A stretch of DNA of 64,000 nt from Candidatus Heritagella intestinalis (GTDB lineage: Bacteria; Bacillota; Clostridia; Oscillospirales; Acutalibacteraceae). Both the position numbers and the translations under genes were made by a program. The DNA lies in assembly GCA_904420555.1 (NCBI GenBank), contig CAJFVO010000010.1:1-64000 (forward strand), given 5' to 3'. The notes under the pieces are model-generated. The model had not been told where the DNA came from and did not search any database. It was given only the letters and a program-made list of their open reading frames with translations. Numbering within the stretch: the stretch's first letter is position 1; each line of letters begins with the position of its first letter. Of the stretch, positions 7,323-15,579 are shown in pieces.

Positions 7323-8186
7323 TTGAATATCATTCTCAGTGCGGACCGCACCTGTGACCTGACCCGGGAACTGTGCGAGTCTTTTGACGTACACACCATC
7401 CCTTACCATATTACTTTGGAGGGAAAGGAGTATCGGGACAGCGTGGACATTGTTCCGGAAGAGCTGTACCGGGCTTGGTGGGACCGAAAGGTCCTGCCCC
7501 ATACCAGCGCCATTAACGCGGAGGAATATGCTGCCTATTTCCGCCCCTGGGTAGAGGCCGGCTATGAGGTCATCCACTTCTGCCTGGGCAGCGCTCTTTC
7601 CAGCAGCTGCCAGAACTGCTTTGCCGCCGCCGAGATGCTGGGCGGCCATGTGCATCCCGTGGACAGCCATTCCCTCTCCACCGGCACGGCCTTGCAGGTG
7701 ATGGATTGTCGGGAGCACATCTGCGCCGGAGAAAGCGCGGAAGAAATTGCCCGTTATTTCAATAGCTCCACCCGGCGCTATCATGCCAGTTTTATTCTGG
7801 ATACCCTGGAGTTTATGCACGCCGGGGGACGCTGCTCCGCGGTGGCGGCCTTTGGGGCCAACCTGCTAAAGCTCAAGCCCTGCATCGAGGTGGACAACAC
7901 CTCTGGCGGCATGGGCGTGGGGAAGAAATACCGGGGCAAGCTGGAAAATGTCCTGGCGCAGTACACCCGGGAAAAGCTGGCCCGGTATTCCGACATCCGC
8001 ACCGACCGGATTTTTATCACCCATTCCGGTATTGAGGAATCGTATATCCACAAAGTCCGGGAGACCATCCAGCAGGAGATGCAATTTGACAACATCTATG
8101 TGACCCAGGCCAGCTGCACCATTTCCAGCCACTGCGGCCCCAATACCCTGGGCATCCTCTTTGCCACAGAATCCGAAGAGGCATAA
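7323..8186 (+). CDS. DegV family fatty-acid-binding protein
   Basis: A 287-residue DegV-fold protein. It has the N-terminal SADRTCDL, the T/S-rich pocket segment LPHTSAINAEEY, CLGSALSSSCQN, VDSHSLSTG and LEFMHAGGRCSA. DegV proteins bind a fatty acid between two domains; in Gram-positive bacteria FakB proteins of this family present it to the FakA kinase, but no fakA is in the window. TTG at 7323 is chosen because it follows AAGGAAAGGA and lies after the promoter. It gives the usual family length, whereas an ATG at 7209 lies before the promoter. Confidence 0.85.
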   Translation: MNIILSADRTCDLTRELCESFDVHTIPYHITLEGKEYRDSVDIVPEELYRAWWDRKVLPHTSAINAEEYAAYFRPWVEAGYEVIHFCLGSALSSSCQNCFAAAEMLGGHVHPVDSHSLSTGTALQVMDCREHICAGESAEEIARYFNSSTRRYHASFILDTLEFMHAGGRCSAVAAFGANLLKLKPCIEVDNTSGGMGVGKKYRGKLENVLAQYTREKLARYSDIRTDRIFITHSGIEESYIHKVRETIQQEMQFDNIYVTQASCTISSHCGPNTLGILFATESEEA

Positions 8187-8221
8187 GAGCTCATAAGGGC
8201 CTGTAAAATTTATGATTCCAC

Positions 8222-9112
8222 TCAAGGGGAGGCGTTAGCCTTCCCTTTTTTGTCGGCGTATTCCCGGCAAAGGCGGCAAAAGGTGAGGAGTCCGGGGCTC
8301 ATGAATTTATCCTTGTGCCAGACTAGCCGGAAGGAGCGGTTCAGGCTGCAATCCGTCAGGGGGATTTCCCACAGGCGGCCGGCTTGCAGGGAATCCGCTG
8401 CCAGCAGGCGGCTGAGGATGGCCACGCCCAACCCAGCTTCCGCCGCCCGGATAATGGCCTGGGTGTTGCTGCACACCCAGGCCTGCCGGTAGGGCACTCC
8501 CTGAAGAAGGTTCTCCACCATGGCCCGAGTGCCGCTGCCCGGTTCCCGCATCAAAAGGGGGAATTGAGCGCAGAGGTCTTTTAGGGTCATGGGGCCCGGG
8601 GAAGGGGCGGCCGTCACCGCGATGAGAGGGTCGTCCATGACCGGCAGAGCGGTTAAATCCGGATGCTGGATGACTCCCTCTACAAAGCCCACATCCAGTT
8701 CACCCCGGGCAATGCGCTCTTCAATGGCCCGGGTGTTGTCCACCAGCACCACCGGTTCCGGGGCGGAGGGCTCCTGCTTCATCACTTGAAGAATGTCCGG
8801 GAGCACGCAGGTGCCAATAGTCAGCGTGGCCCCAATGCGCAGGGAAGCGTGTTCCCCGTGGCTCTTCAGGGTGCCGTCCATTTCCCGGAACAGGGCCAAA
8901 AGCCGCCGGGCATAGGAGGCCAGCAGTTCCCCTTCCCGGGTGACGTGGAGCCGGTGGTTCAGCCGTTCAAAGAGCAAAACGCCGTATTCTTCCTCGATTT
9001 CTTTCACTGCGCCGCTGACAGTGGGCTGGGAGATATACAGGGCTTCTGCGGCCCGGCGCATATTGCCCCAGTCGAACACCGCTAGAAAAATTTCCAAATG
9101 CCGGAGCGTCAT
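8222..9112 (-). CDS. LysR-family transcriptional regulator
   Basis: A 296-residue protein of standard LysR length. The winged helix-turn-helix covers residues 1-60 (LRHLEIFLAVFDWGNMRRAAEALYISQPTVSGAVKEIE), followed by the linker helix and a periplasmic-binding-like effector domain (LRIGATLTIGTCVLPDIL). ATG at 9112 follows GAGGAGG. It is divergently transcribed from the siroheme reductase gene across a 175-base region with a 20-bp dyad. By analogy with CysL and similar regulators it probably responds to a sulfur or nitrogen metabolite and controls the neighbouring genes, which is inference. Confidence 0.92.
   Translation of the reverse strand: MTLRHLEIFLAVFDWGNMRRAAEALYISQPTVSGAVKEIEEEYGVLLFERLNHRLHVTREGELLASYARRLLALFREMDGTLKSHGEHASLRIGATLTIGTCVLPDILQVMKQEPSAPEPVVLVDNTRAIEERIARGELDVGFVEGVIQHPDLTALPVMDDPLIAVTAAPSPGPMTLKDLCAQFPLLMREPGSGTRAMVENLLQGVPYRQAWVCSNTQAIIRAAEAGLGVAILSRLLAADSLQAGRLWEIPLTDCSLNRSFRLVWHKDKFMSPGLLTFCRLCREYADKKGKANASP
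8224..8251 (+). terminator. Terminator after the DegV gene
   Basis: AAGGGGAGGC, a GTTA loop and GCCTTCCCTT form a stem with one wobble, running into six Ts. It overlaps the 3' end of the convergent LysR gene. Confidence 0.75.
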
Positions 9113-9140
9113 TTTGATCCTCCTCTTTTTTGCGGATTTT

Positions 9141-9160
9141 TGATAGGGAAAAACCTATCA
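9141..9160. promoter_or_regulatory. Candidate LysR operator
   Basis: TGATAGG, six bases, then CCTATCA form perfect 7-bp arms. The dyad lies downstream of the lysR -10 on one strand and just upstream of the -35 on the other, a typical arrangement for autorepression combined with activation of the divergent gene. Confidence 0.6.
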
Positions 9161-9170
9161 CTTTCTTTCT

Positions 9171-9199
9171 ATTTTAATAGTATACAAAGGATTTGACAA
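9171..9199 (-). promoter_or_regulatory. Promoter of the LysR gene
   Basis: On the minus strand TTGTCA (9199-9194) and TAAAAT (9176-9171) are separated by 17 bases. Confidence 0.65.
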
Positions 9200-9209
9200 C
9201 TGGTACAAT
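9181..9209 (+). promoter_or_regulatory. Promoter of the siroheme reductase operon
   Basis: A weak -35 TATACA (9181-9186), a 17-base spacer and TACAAT (9204-9209). The poor -35 fits a promoter that needs an activator bound at the adjacent dyad. Confidence 0.5.
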
Positions 9210-9287
9210 AAAAAAGAGAACACAATCTTGCATAGGCCGAAAGGCTGCGCGAGAAAGCTGTGATTTTTGAGAAAGAGGTTGATGGTA

Positions 9288-10226
9288 ATGGCAAAAGTCA
9301 AGCAGGCGGATATTGCCCGGGTCAAAGCCATGGGGTTTTTGTGGAACCGGGGGACAGAGGAATTTTCCGGGCGGGTGCTGTCCGGCAACGGGGTGTTCAC
9401 CGCAAAGGAAATGGAAAAAATTGTGGAATGCGCGGAGAAGTACGGCAACGGCAAAATGACCATGACCAGCCGGCTGACCATTGAGCTGCCGGGCATTGCC
9501 TATGAAAACATTGAAGCCGCCCAGGCCCTGGTGGCAGAGGCAGGCTTGCAGTTTGGCGGCACCGGGGCTAAGATTCGTCCTGTGACCTCCTGCAAGGGCA
9601 CTACCTGCGTTTACGGCAACTTCGACACCCAGTCCCTGGCCCAGGAAATCCACGAGAAGTATTTTCTCGGCTGGGCGGACGTCAAGCTCCCCCACAAGTT
9701 CAAGATTGCCGTGGGCGGATGTCCCAACAGCTGCATGAAGCCCAGCCTCAACGATTTCGGCATTGAGGGCCACCGGGCGCCTCGGTTTGACGCGGAGAAG
9801 TGCCGGGGCTGCAAAAAGTGCATGGTAGAGGCTTCCTGCCCGGCCAAAGCGGCCAAACTCCAGGACGGCAAGCTGCACATCGACCCGGAAATCTGCACAT
9901 CCTGCGGCGTGTGCAGCAGCGGGAAATGCCCCTTCCGTGCGGTGGAAGTCCACGAGGATGTCCAGTATCAGATTTTTGTGGGCGGCACCTGGGGCAAAAA
10001 GACCCGGATGGGTACGGCCCTTTCCCGGTTGGTAAGCCGGGAGGAGATCTTCCCCATTCTGGAAAAAACCATGCTGTGGTTTAAGGAGAACGCCTACAAG
10101 AAGGAGCGCCTGGGCGCTGCCATCGACCGCATTGGCGTGGACAAGCTGGAAGAAGCCCTCTTTAGCGACGACCTTTTGAACCGGAAAGAAGAAATCCTGG
10201 CCGCAGACGTAAAGGAGAGACCGTAA
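9288..10226 (+). CDS. Small siroheme [4Fe-4S] sulfite/nitrite reductase-like protein with ferredoxin domain
   Basis: A 312-residue redox protein. Residues 1-75 form a nitrite/sulfite reductase ferredoxin-like half domain (NGVFTAKEMEKI, SRLTIELPGI). TSCKGTTCVYGN (C-x5-C) and GGCPNSCMKPSL (C-x3-C) provide the four cysteines of the siroheme-linked [4Fe-4S] site. CRGCKKCMVEASCP and CTSCGVCSSGKCP hold two more clusters, and a 90-residue helical tail follows. The layout is AsrC- or Fsr-like, but no AsrA/AsrB partner is present, so the physiological substrate is open. ATG at 9288 is preferred to an ATG two codons upstream because of its spacing to AGAGG. It leads an operon with an ABC importer. Confidence 0.85.
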   Translation: MAKVKQADIARVKAMGFLWNRGTEEFSGRVLSGNGVFTAKEMEKIVECAEKYGNGKMTMTSRLTIELPGIAYENIEAAQALVAEAGLQFGGTGAKIRPVTSCKGTTCVYGNFDTQSLAQEIHEKYFLGWADVKLPHKFKIAVGGCPNSCMKPSLNDFGIEGHRAPRFDAEKCRGCKKCMVEASCPAKAAKLQDGKLHIDPEICTSCGVCSSGKCPFRAVEVHEDVQYQIFVGGTWGKKTRMGTALSRLVSREEIFPILEKTMLWFKENAYKKERLGAAIDRIGVDKLEEALFSDDLLNRKEEILAADVKERP

Positions 10227-10227
10227 T

Positions 10228-11256
10228 TTGCAGAAAACATCCATGAAAACCACCGGAACCGCCCTGCTGCTGTCCGCCCTGCTGGCAGTGACAGCAGCCC
10301 TTTCCGCCTGTACGGCGGCCCCCGCTTCTTCCGCTCCGTCGCCGACGGCACAGCCCTCTTCCCAGGAGGAGAGCGCTGAGAGCGGGAAAGTCACCTTTAC
10401 CGATGATTTGGACCGTGAAGTCACCCTGGAAAGCTGGGATACGGTGGTTTCCCTGTACGGCTCCTTTGCCGAGACCTGGGAACTGGCCGGGGGAGAGCTG
10501 GCCGGCGTTACCGAGGACGCGGTGGAAGAACGCCATATGGATTTGGGAGAAGGGGTGGAGACCATTGGCAGCGTCAAGAGCCCCAATTTGGAAGCCATTC
10601 TGGCCCTGGATCCGGATTTTGTGATTTTGTCCGCTGATGTCGCCACCCAAGTGGATTTGGAGCCGGCCTTGCAGGAGAGCGGGGTCCCCTACGCTTATTT
10701 TCAGGTGGATACCTTTGACCAATACCTGTCCATGCTGGAGCTGTTCTGTTCTATGACGGGCCGAGACGACCTGTATGAGCAAAACGGCCTGCGGGTGCAG
10801 CAGCAGATTGCGGACATCACGGCCCTGGCCAAAGAGGAAGAAACGGTAACGGGCTTGTTGATTCGCGCCTTTTCCACCGGGGCCAAGGCCAAAGGGGCCG
10901 ATAATCTGGCCGGCGTCATCATGGAAGATTTGGGCGTGGACAACATTGTGGCCCGCCATGACTCCCTCTTGGAAGACCTGAGTATCGAAGAGATTATCGA
11001 AGAGGACCCGGACTATATCTTTGTCACCACTATGGGCAAGGAGTCCGCGGCGTTGGAGGCGTTGGAATCCGGCATTATGGCCAATCCCGCCTGGGAAGGG
11101 CTCACTGCTGTGAAAAACGATCGGGTGGAGGTTCTGCCCAAAGACCTTTTCCACTATAAGCCCAACGCCCGGTGGGGAGAGAGCTACGCTTACCTGGCTA
11201 AAATCCTGTATCCGGGCCTGACGGAGGAAATTGATGACATCTTGGCGCAAGAGTAA
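10228..11256 (+). CDS. ABC transporter substrate-binding lipoprotein, Fe3+/cobalamin type
   Basis: A 342-residue exported lipoprotein with a hydrophobic signal and the lipobox LSAC at residues 25-28. A Ser/Pro/Gln-rich linker then leads to a two-lobed periplasmic-binding domain (VTFTDDLDREVTL, NLEAILALDPDFVI). This fold serves FecCD-type importers of ferric siderophores, heme and cobalamin; the ligand cannot be assigned. The TTG at 10228 is chosen because AAAGGAGAGA lies eight bases upstream, whereas the ATG at 10243 is 23 bases away. The gap to the reductase gene is one base, and the end overlaps the permease gene. Confidence 0.88.
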   Translation: MQKTSMKTTGTALLLSALLAVTAALSACTAAPASSAPSPTAQPSSQEESAESGKVTFTDDLDREVTLESWDTVVSLYGSFAETWELAGGELAGVTEDAVEERHMDLGEGVETIGSVKSPNLEAILALDPDFVILSADVATQVDLEPALQESGVPYAYFQVDTFDQYLSMLELFCSMTGRDDLYEQNGLRVQQQIADITALAKEEETVTGLLIRAFSTGAKAKGADNLAGVIMEDLGVDNIVARHDSLLEDLSIEEIIEEDPDYIFVTTMGKESAALEALESGIMANPAWEGLTAVKNDRVEVLPKDLFHYKPNARWGESYAYLAKILYPGLTEEIDDILAQE

Positions 11257-12235
11257 AATTTTGGCGATGGTACTGCCCCTGCTGCTGGTGGGGGCTATTT
11301 GCCTGAGCCTGTTCACCGGTTCCAGCTCCCTTTCCCTGCCGGAGCTGTGGCAGCAGCTTCTTGCCGGCCAGGAGGATGGGGTGGCCTATCGGATTTTCCT
11401 CCATGTGCGGCTGCCCCGGACCCTGGCGGCCACCCTGGCCGGAGCGGCCCTGGCGGTGAGCGGGGCCATTATCCAGTCGGTGCTCAATAATTCCCTGGCC
11501 AGCCCCAACATTATCGGCGTCAACTCCGGCGCGGGGTTCTGCGCCCTGCTGGCGGCCTCCCTGGCCCCGGCGGCTACAGCGTTGGTGCCGGTGGCGGCTT
11601 TTGCAGGGGCCTTGGCTACCAGTATGCTCATTTATCTGGTGGCCTCCAAAACCGGGGCCTCCCGGATTACCCTGGTGCTGGCCGGTGTGGCCGTCAGCGG
11701 GATTCTCTCGGCTGGGATGGACACCCTGAGCATCCTGTTCCCCGACGACGTCATCGGCGCCACGGGCTTTATGGTGGGGAGCTTTTCCGGCGTGACCCTG
11801 TCGGCCTTACAGCCGGCAGGATGGCTGATTTTGATAGGAATCATCCTGGCGGTGGCGTTCAGCTATGACCTGAATGTGCTGGCTCTGGGAGAGGACATCG
11901 CCGCCGGCCTGGGAATGCGGGTGTCCCTGTACCGGTTCCTGTTTATTGTCATCGCCTCCCTGCTGGCCGGGGCGGCGGTGAGCTTTGCGGGACTCCTGGG
12001 CTTCGTGGGCCTGATGGTGCCCCATATTTGCCGCCGGTTCACCGGTGGGGACAACCGGAAAGTGATTCCCTGCTCGGCGGTGCTGGGGGCGGTGTTCGCC
12101 CTGGTGTGCGATTCCATCGGCAAGCTGGCCTTTGCGCCCTTTGAGCTGCCAGTGGGAATTCTCCTTTCCTTCCTGGGCGGGCCATTTTTCCTGTTCCTGC
12201 TGCTGAAAAAGGGGAGGGGGCGCATTTATGACTGA
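11234..12235 (+). CDS. FecCD-family ABC transporter permease
   Basis: A 333-residue polytopic membrane protein of the BtuC/FecCD family, with about ten hydrophobic segments. Family signatures are HVRLPRTLAATLAGAALAVSGAIIQ, NSLASPNIIGVNSGAGF, and GLLGFVGLMVPHICRRF, which contacts the ATPase. It forms the channel of the importer with the flanking lipoprotein and ATPase. ATG at 11234 follows GGAGG by six bases and starts inside the lipoprotein gene. The end overlaps the ATPase gene by 8 bases. Confidence 0.92.
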   Translation: MTSWRKSKILAMVLPLLLVGAICLSLFTGSSSLSLPELWQQLLAGQEDGVAYRIFLHVRLPRTLAATLAGAALAVSGAIIQSVLNNSLASPNIIGVNSGAGFCALLAASLAPAATALVPVAAFAGALATSMLIYLVASKTGASRITLVLAGVAVSGILSAGMDTLSILFPDDVIGATGFMVGSFSGVTLSALQPAGWLILIGIILAVAFSYDLNVLALGEDIAAGLGMRVSLYRFLFIVIASLLAGAAVSFAGLLGFVGLMVPHICRRFTGGDNRKVIPCSAVLGAVFALVCDSIGKLAFAPFELPVGILLSFLGGPFFLFLLLKKGRGRIYD

Positions 12236-12986
12236 AGAGGTGTTGTCCCTTTCTCATGTGGCCGCAGGCTATGGAGGAACGCCGGTGCTGCAAGACGTGA
12301 GCCTTTCCGTGAAAAAGGGGGAAATCCTCACCTTGGCCGGCCCCAACGGCTGCGGGAAATCCACTTTGCTGAAAACCGCCGCCCGGCTGCTGCCCTGTAT
12401 GGCGGGAGAAATCCGGCTTTTAGGCCGGAGTCTGGAGGACTATTCCCAAAAGGAGCTGGCCCGTACCGCCTCCATTTTGCCCCAGACCCGGAATGTCCCC
12501 GCCATCACCGTAGAAGGGCTGGTGCTCCACGGCCGGTTTCCCTATCTGGGCCTGAGCCGCCGGATGGGGAAAAAGGACCGGGAAGCTGTGGAAGAGGCCA
12601 TGGCCCTGGCGGGCATCCTGGAATTGCGCAGCCGTGATTTGCGGGAGCTTTCCGGCGGGGAGCGGCAAAAGGCGTATCTGGCCATGGTGATTGCCCAGGA
12701 TACCCAGGTGGTGTTTCTGGACGAGCCTACCACCTATCTGGACATTGGCCGCCAGTTTGAGCTTCTGGAATTAATCCGGAAGCTGAATCACCAAGGAAAA
12801 ACAATCGTTATGGTGCTCCACGATTTGGCTCACGCTCTCACCTACAGCCACCGCATTGCCGTCATGGAAAAGGGCAGCCTGTTGCAGGTGGGGGAGCCCC
12901 AGGTGTTGTTTGAGAGCCGGGTGCTGGACCGGGTGTTTGGCGTAACCGGACACTGCGCCGGGGGGCATTATTATTTTTCCCCTTGA
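12228..12986 (+). CDS. ABC transporter ATP-binding protein, FecE/BtuD type
   Basis: A 252-residue nucleotide-binding subunit. It has the Walker A GPNGCGKSTLLK, the signature LSGGERQKAYLAM, Walker B VVFLDEPTTYLD and the switch histidine in VLHDLAHAL. It powers uptake through the FecCD permease. The ATG lies within the permease gene, so the reductase, lipoprotein, permease and ATPase form one tightly coupled unit. No clear intrinsic terminator follows; only an AT-rich TTGTTTTG/CAAAACAA repeat at 13024-13041 was seen. Confidence 0.94.
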   Translation: MTEEVLSLSHVAAGYGGTPVLQDVSLSVKKGEILTLAGPNGCGKSTLLKTAARLLPCMAGEIRLLGRSLEDYSQKELARTASILPQTRNVPAITVEGLVLHGRFPYLGLSRRMGKKDREAVEEAMALAGILELRSRDLRELSGGERQKAYLAMVIAQDTQVVFLDEPTTYLDIGRQFELLELIRKLNHQGKTIVMVLHDLAHALTYSHRIAVMEKGSLLQVGEPQVLFESRVLDRVFGVTGHCAGGHYYFSP

Positions 12987-13069
12987 TAGGGGCTGAAAGT
13001 TTTGCGACAGGAAATTGTGGATTTGTTTTGTGCAAAACAACAAAAGTGCCTTTTTCGCAAAATTCCCTC

Positions 13070-13098
13070 TTGATTTTTTCTGCCGTCTCCGGTATAAT
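13070..13098 (+). promoter_or_regulatory. Promoter of tRNA-Ser
   Basis: TTGATT (13070-13075), a 17-base spacer and a consensus TATAAT (13093-13098), 40 bases before the tRNA. Confidence 0.75.
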
Positions 13099-13138
13099 AA
13101 AACACGTCGCTGATGAGGCGGCGGAAAAGTGAAGAGAT

Positions 13139-13224
13139 GGAGAGGTATTCTAATGGTAAGGAGCCACATTGGAAATGTGGTGTGCCGCAAGGCATTGTGC
13201 GTTCGAGTCGCATCCTCTCCGCCA
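13139..13224 (+). tRNA. tRNA-Ser (anticodon GGA)
   Basis: An 86-nt class II tRNA with encoded CCA. The acceptor arms are GGAGAGG and CCTCTCC, the anticodon stem is CCACA/TGTGG and the loop TTGGAAA gives anticodon GGA. A variable arm is formed by TGCCGCAAGGCA, and the T loop is TTCGAGT. Confidence 0.95.
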
Positions 13225-13230
13225 AGGAAA

Positions 13231-13257
13231 ACACCAGCTGAACAGCTGGTGTTTTTT
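13231..13257 (+). terminator. Terminator of tRNA-Ser
   Basis: ACACCAGCTG and CAGCTGGTGT are perfect 10-bp arms with a two-base AA between them (in practice a larger loop), followed by a T run. Confidence 0.9.
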
Positions 13258-13318
13258 GTTGTAAAAGTAACAGGATTGTAACAATAAATACAAAAGGGTG
13301 ACAATTCCTCTGGACGTA

Positions 13319-13347
13319 TCGACAAATTTCGCGGAGTGTGATAGGAT
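13319..13347 (+). promoter_or_regulatory. Probable promoter of the polysaccharide deacetylase gene
   Basis: TCGACA (13319-13324), a 17-base spacer and TAGGAT (13342-13347), 67 bases before the coding start. Confidence 0.5.
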
Positions 13348-13413
13348 AAAAGCATCACAAACAATACGCCCGGAGAATGGTTCCGTTATGTGGCGTTTAA
13401 GGAGATAACTGCC

Positions 13414-14541
13414 ATGAAACTAAAAAGAAATAAGAAAAGATATCGTTATGCTTCCGGCCGCCGCCGGCTGTATACCCGCCGTTTTATGATTGTGAGTATC
13501 TGCACAATTTTGGTAGCCGCCATTGTGTCGGCGGTCATTTTTATTGGAAGCCAGCTGGTGCCCCGGGTTCCTGTCGCTTCCGAAGGCCCTTCCCAGAGCT
13601 CTCAGAGTTCCGCCAGTTCGGAGAAGCCATCTTCCGAGGAGTCTTCCCAGCCTTCTTCCGAGAGCAGTGAAAGCCAGGAGGAGTCCAGCTCGCAGCCTTC
13701 TTCCGAGCCGTCCTCCTCGCAGCCGGAGGTTTCCGTAGCGGATGACGCGCCGGCCTACCAGAAGAAATACCCGGACCTGTATGTGACAGACCGGCCCAAG
13801 ATGCATGTGCTGGACGACGACGCGAAGGTGGTTTACCTGACCTTTGACGACGGCCCCAGTGATTTGACGGCGCCGCTGCTGGATGTATTGAAGAAGTACA
13901 ATGCCAAGGCCACTTTTTTCAACTGCTGCCAGTCGGATTACCAGGAGGAATTTGCCCCTCTGATGAAGCGCTGCGTGGACGAGGGCCACACTGTGGCGGT
14001 ACATACCTATTCCCATCAGTTCAAAGAGGTTTATCAGTCTGTAGAGGCGTATCTGGACGACTTTTATAAGATGTATAAGCTCATTGAGGAAACCACCGGG
14101 CAAAAGCCCGCCAACTTCTTCCGCTTCCCTGGAGGCAGTAAGAACGGTTACAACGGGGATGTGTATCAGGATATTATCAAGGAAATGACCCGCCGGGGCT
14201 TTATCTATTATGATTGGGACGGGGATTCCGGCGATGCGGCCGGCGGCAATGTTTCCGGCGCTACTATCTACGCCAATACCATGGACGCCATCCATAAGGG
14301 CTGCAATATCATCCTTATGCACAACATTTTTGATAAAAAGGCAACCTTGGAGCAGGTGGGCAAGATTATCAAAACCGCCCAGAAAGAGGGCTATGAGTTC
14401 AAAGCCCTGGACGGCACTCTTGACCCCAGCCACGGTTATCTGATGACCACCAAGGAGTTTGTTTCCGCCGCTATGGACAGCCAGTTTATCCAGCTTTCTG
14501 ATTGGCGTATGGAAAAGGAAAAGGCCAAGGGGAATCGCTGA
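13414..14541 (+). CDS. Membrane-anchored polysaccharide deacetylase (PgdA-like)
   Basis: A 375-residue protein. A basic N-terminus is followed by one transmembrane helix (residues ~24-46, FMIVSICTILVAAIVSAVIF). A low-complexity Ser/Glu/Pro linker occupies about residues 55-110, and the NodB homology domain begins near 140. NodB motifs are TFDDGPSD (catalytic and metal-binding aspartates), HTYSH (metal-binding histidines), RFPGG, and a C-terminal ILMHN. Such enzymes deacetylate GlcNAc or MurNAc residues of peptidoglycan outside the membrane. ATG at 13414 follows AAGGAGAT; a GTG eight codons earlier has no ribosome-binding site. Confidence 0.92.
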   Translation: MKLKRNKKRYRYASGRRRLYTRRFMIVSICTILVAAIVSAVIFIGSQLVPRVPVASEGPSQSSQSSASSEKPSSEESSQPSSESSESQEESSSQPSSEPSSSQPEVSVADDAPAYQKKYPDLYVTDRPKMHVLDDDAKVVYLTFDDGPSDLTAPLLDVLKKYNAKATFFNCCQSDYQEEFAPLMKRCVDEGHTVAVHTYSHQFKEVYQSVEAYLDDFYKMYKLIEETTGQKPANFFRFPGGSKNGYNGDVYQDIIKEMTRRGFIYYDWDGDSGDAAGGNVSGATIYANTMDAIHKGCNIILMHNIFDKKATLEQVGKIIKTAQKEGYEFKALDGTLDPSHGYLMTTKEFVSAAMDSQFIQLSDWRMEKEKAKGNR

Positions 14542-14548
14542 ACAAAAT

Positions 14549-14614
14549 AAAATCGGAGAGCCGTATGCTAAAAGGCATGCAACCTGCCTTTTAGCAGCGC
14601 TCTCCGATTTTTTA
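14549..14614. terminator. Bidirectional terminator between the deacetylase and RluA genes
   Basis: AAAATCGGAGAGC pairs perfectly with GCTCTCCGATTTT, and an inner 11-bp hairpin GCTAAAAGGCA/TGCCTTTTAGC sits in the loop. A/T runs flank both sides, so it can serve the two convergent genes. Confidence 0.85.
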
Positions 14615-14619
14615 TACTT

Positions 14620-15579
14620 TTATGGCCATTGCCGGAATTCTTTCAAAAACCAGATATCCCGCGCCCGGAATTCCCGGCCCCGCAGATATTCCAAGGAACC
14701 GGCGTCGCTGGTAAAGGAAAATTGCAGGTAGTAGGAGTACAGGGCTTGATAGGGAAAGCCGGTCTTTTTGTTTACGGCGTTTCTCCCGTATTTGCCGTCC
14801 CCGGCCAGAGGGTGGCCGATGGAGGCCAGGTGGGCCCGTATCTGGTGGGTGCGGCCTGTGAGAAGCTCCACTTCCAGCAGGGAAAATCCCTGTCTTTCCT
14901 CTAAGACCCGGTAGCGGGTGCGGATGCTCCGGGTGTTGGCGGTAGGCCGGTTGGAAATGTATACCCGGTTTTGGCTTTCATTTTTCTCCAAAAAGCCCTC
15001 CAAAGTATCCTCCTGCCGGGGCATCTTCCCGCAGACCACACACAGATATTTTTTGGTCAGCTCCCGCGCCCGGAGCTTCTCGTTGAGAATCCGCAGGGTT
15101 TCCGCGTTTTTAGCAGCCAATACAATCCCGCCGGTATTCCGGTCAATGCGGTTTACCAGGGCCGGCGCAAAGGAGTTTTCCGCTTCCGGGTCATATTCCC
15201 CTTTGTCATAGAGATAGTGCTGCACCCGGGCGATGAGGGAGTCAAAGTGATAGTGTTCGTCCGGATGGACGATGAGACCCGGCTTTTTGTCCAGCAGCAG
15301 CAGGTTTTCGTCCTCATAGACGATAGAGAGCTTTTTGGGTGCTTTCAAAAAATCGTAGGCCTTGGGCTCTTTTTGAAAAAATTCGTCCTTCAGATACAGA
15401 GTGAGCACGTCTCCCGGCTGCAGCCGGGTGGAGATTTCGCAGCGTTTCCCATTGCACTTGATGTCCTTTTTCCGGATGCTCTTATAGAGCATGGATTGGG
15501 GCAGATTGGGAAAGCTCTTGGTCAAAAACTTATCCAGACGCTGATTGGCGTCGTTGGGCTGAATGACAATGGTTTTCAC
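14620..15579 (-). CDS. RluA/RluD-family 23S rRNA pseudouridine synthase
   Basis: A 319-residue enzyme that isomerises specific uridines in RNA. It has an N-terminal S4 RNA-binding domain (RLDKFLTKSFPNLPQSMLYK) and the RluA catalytic domain with the aspartate in VNRIDRNTGGIVLAAK, a variant of HRLDxxTSG. TGRTHQIRAHLASIGHPLAGD is the usual substrate-site motif. GTG at 15579 is chosen because AAAGGAGCG lies eight bases upstream; the longer in-frame extension has no ribosome-binding site and atypical content. The specific target uridine is not known. Confidence 0.9.
   Translation of the reverse strand: MKTIVIQPNDANQRLDKFLTKSFPNLPQSMLYKSIRKKDIKCNGKRCEISTRLQPGDVLTLYLKDEFFQKEPKAYDFLKAPKKLSIVYEDENLLLLDKKPGLIVHPDEHYHFDSLIARVQHYLYDKGEYDPEAENSFAPALVNRIDRNTGGIVLAAKNAETLRILNEKLRARELTKKYLCVVCGKMPRQEDTLEGFLEKNESQNRVYISNRPTANTRSIRTRYRVLEERQGFSLLEVELLTGRTHQIRAHLASIGHPLAGDGKYGRNAVNKKTGFPYQALYSYYLQFSFTSDAGSLEYLRGREFRARDIWFLKEFRQWP

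Noticed and set aside
13024-13041. TTGTTTTG/CAAAACAA inverted repeat after the ABC ATPase gene
   Set aside because: It is an AT-rich perfect repeat with only a two-base centre and no T run, so it is not a convincing terminator.
12771-13364. 197-residue minus-strand ORF containing GGEDATRTHNALRH
   Set aside because: It is read through the antisense of tRNA-Ser and the end of the ABC ATPase gene; this peptide pattern is a well-known false ORF over tRNA-Ser genes.
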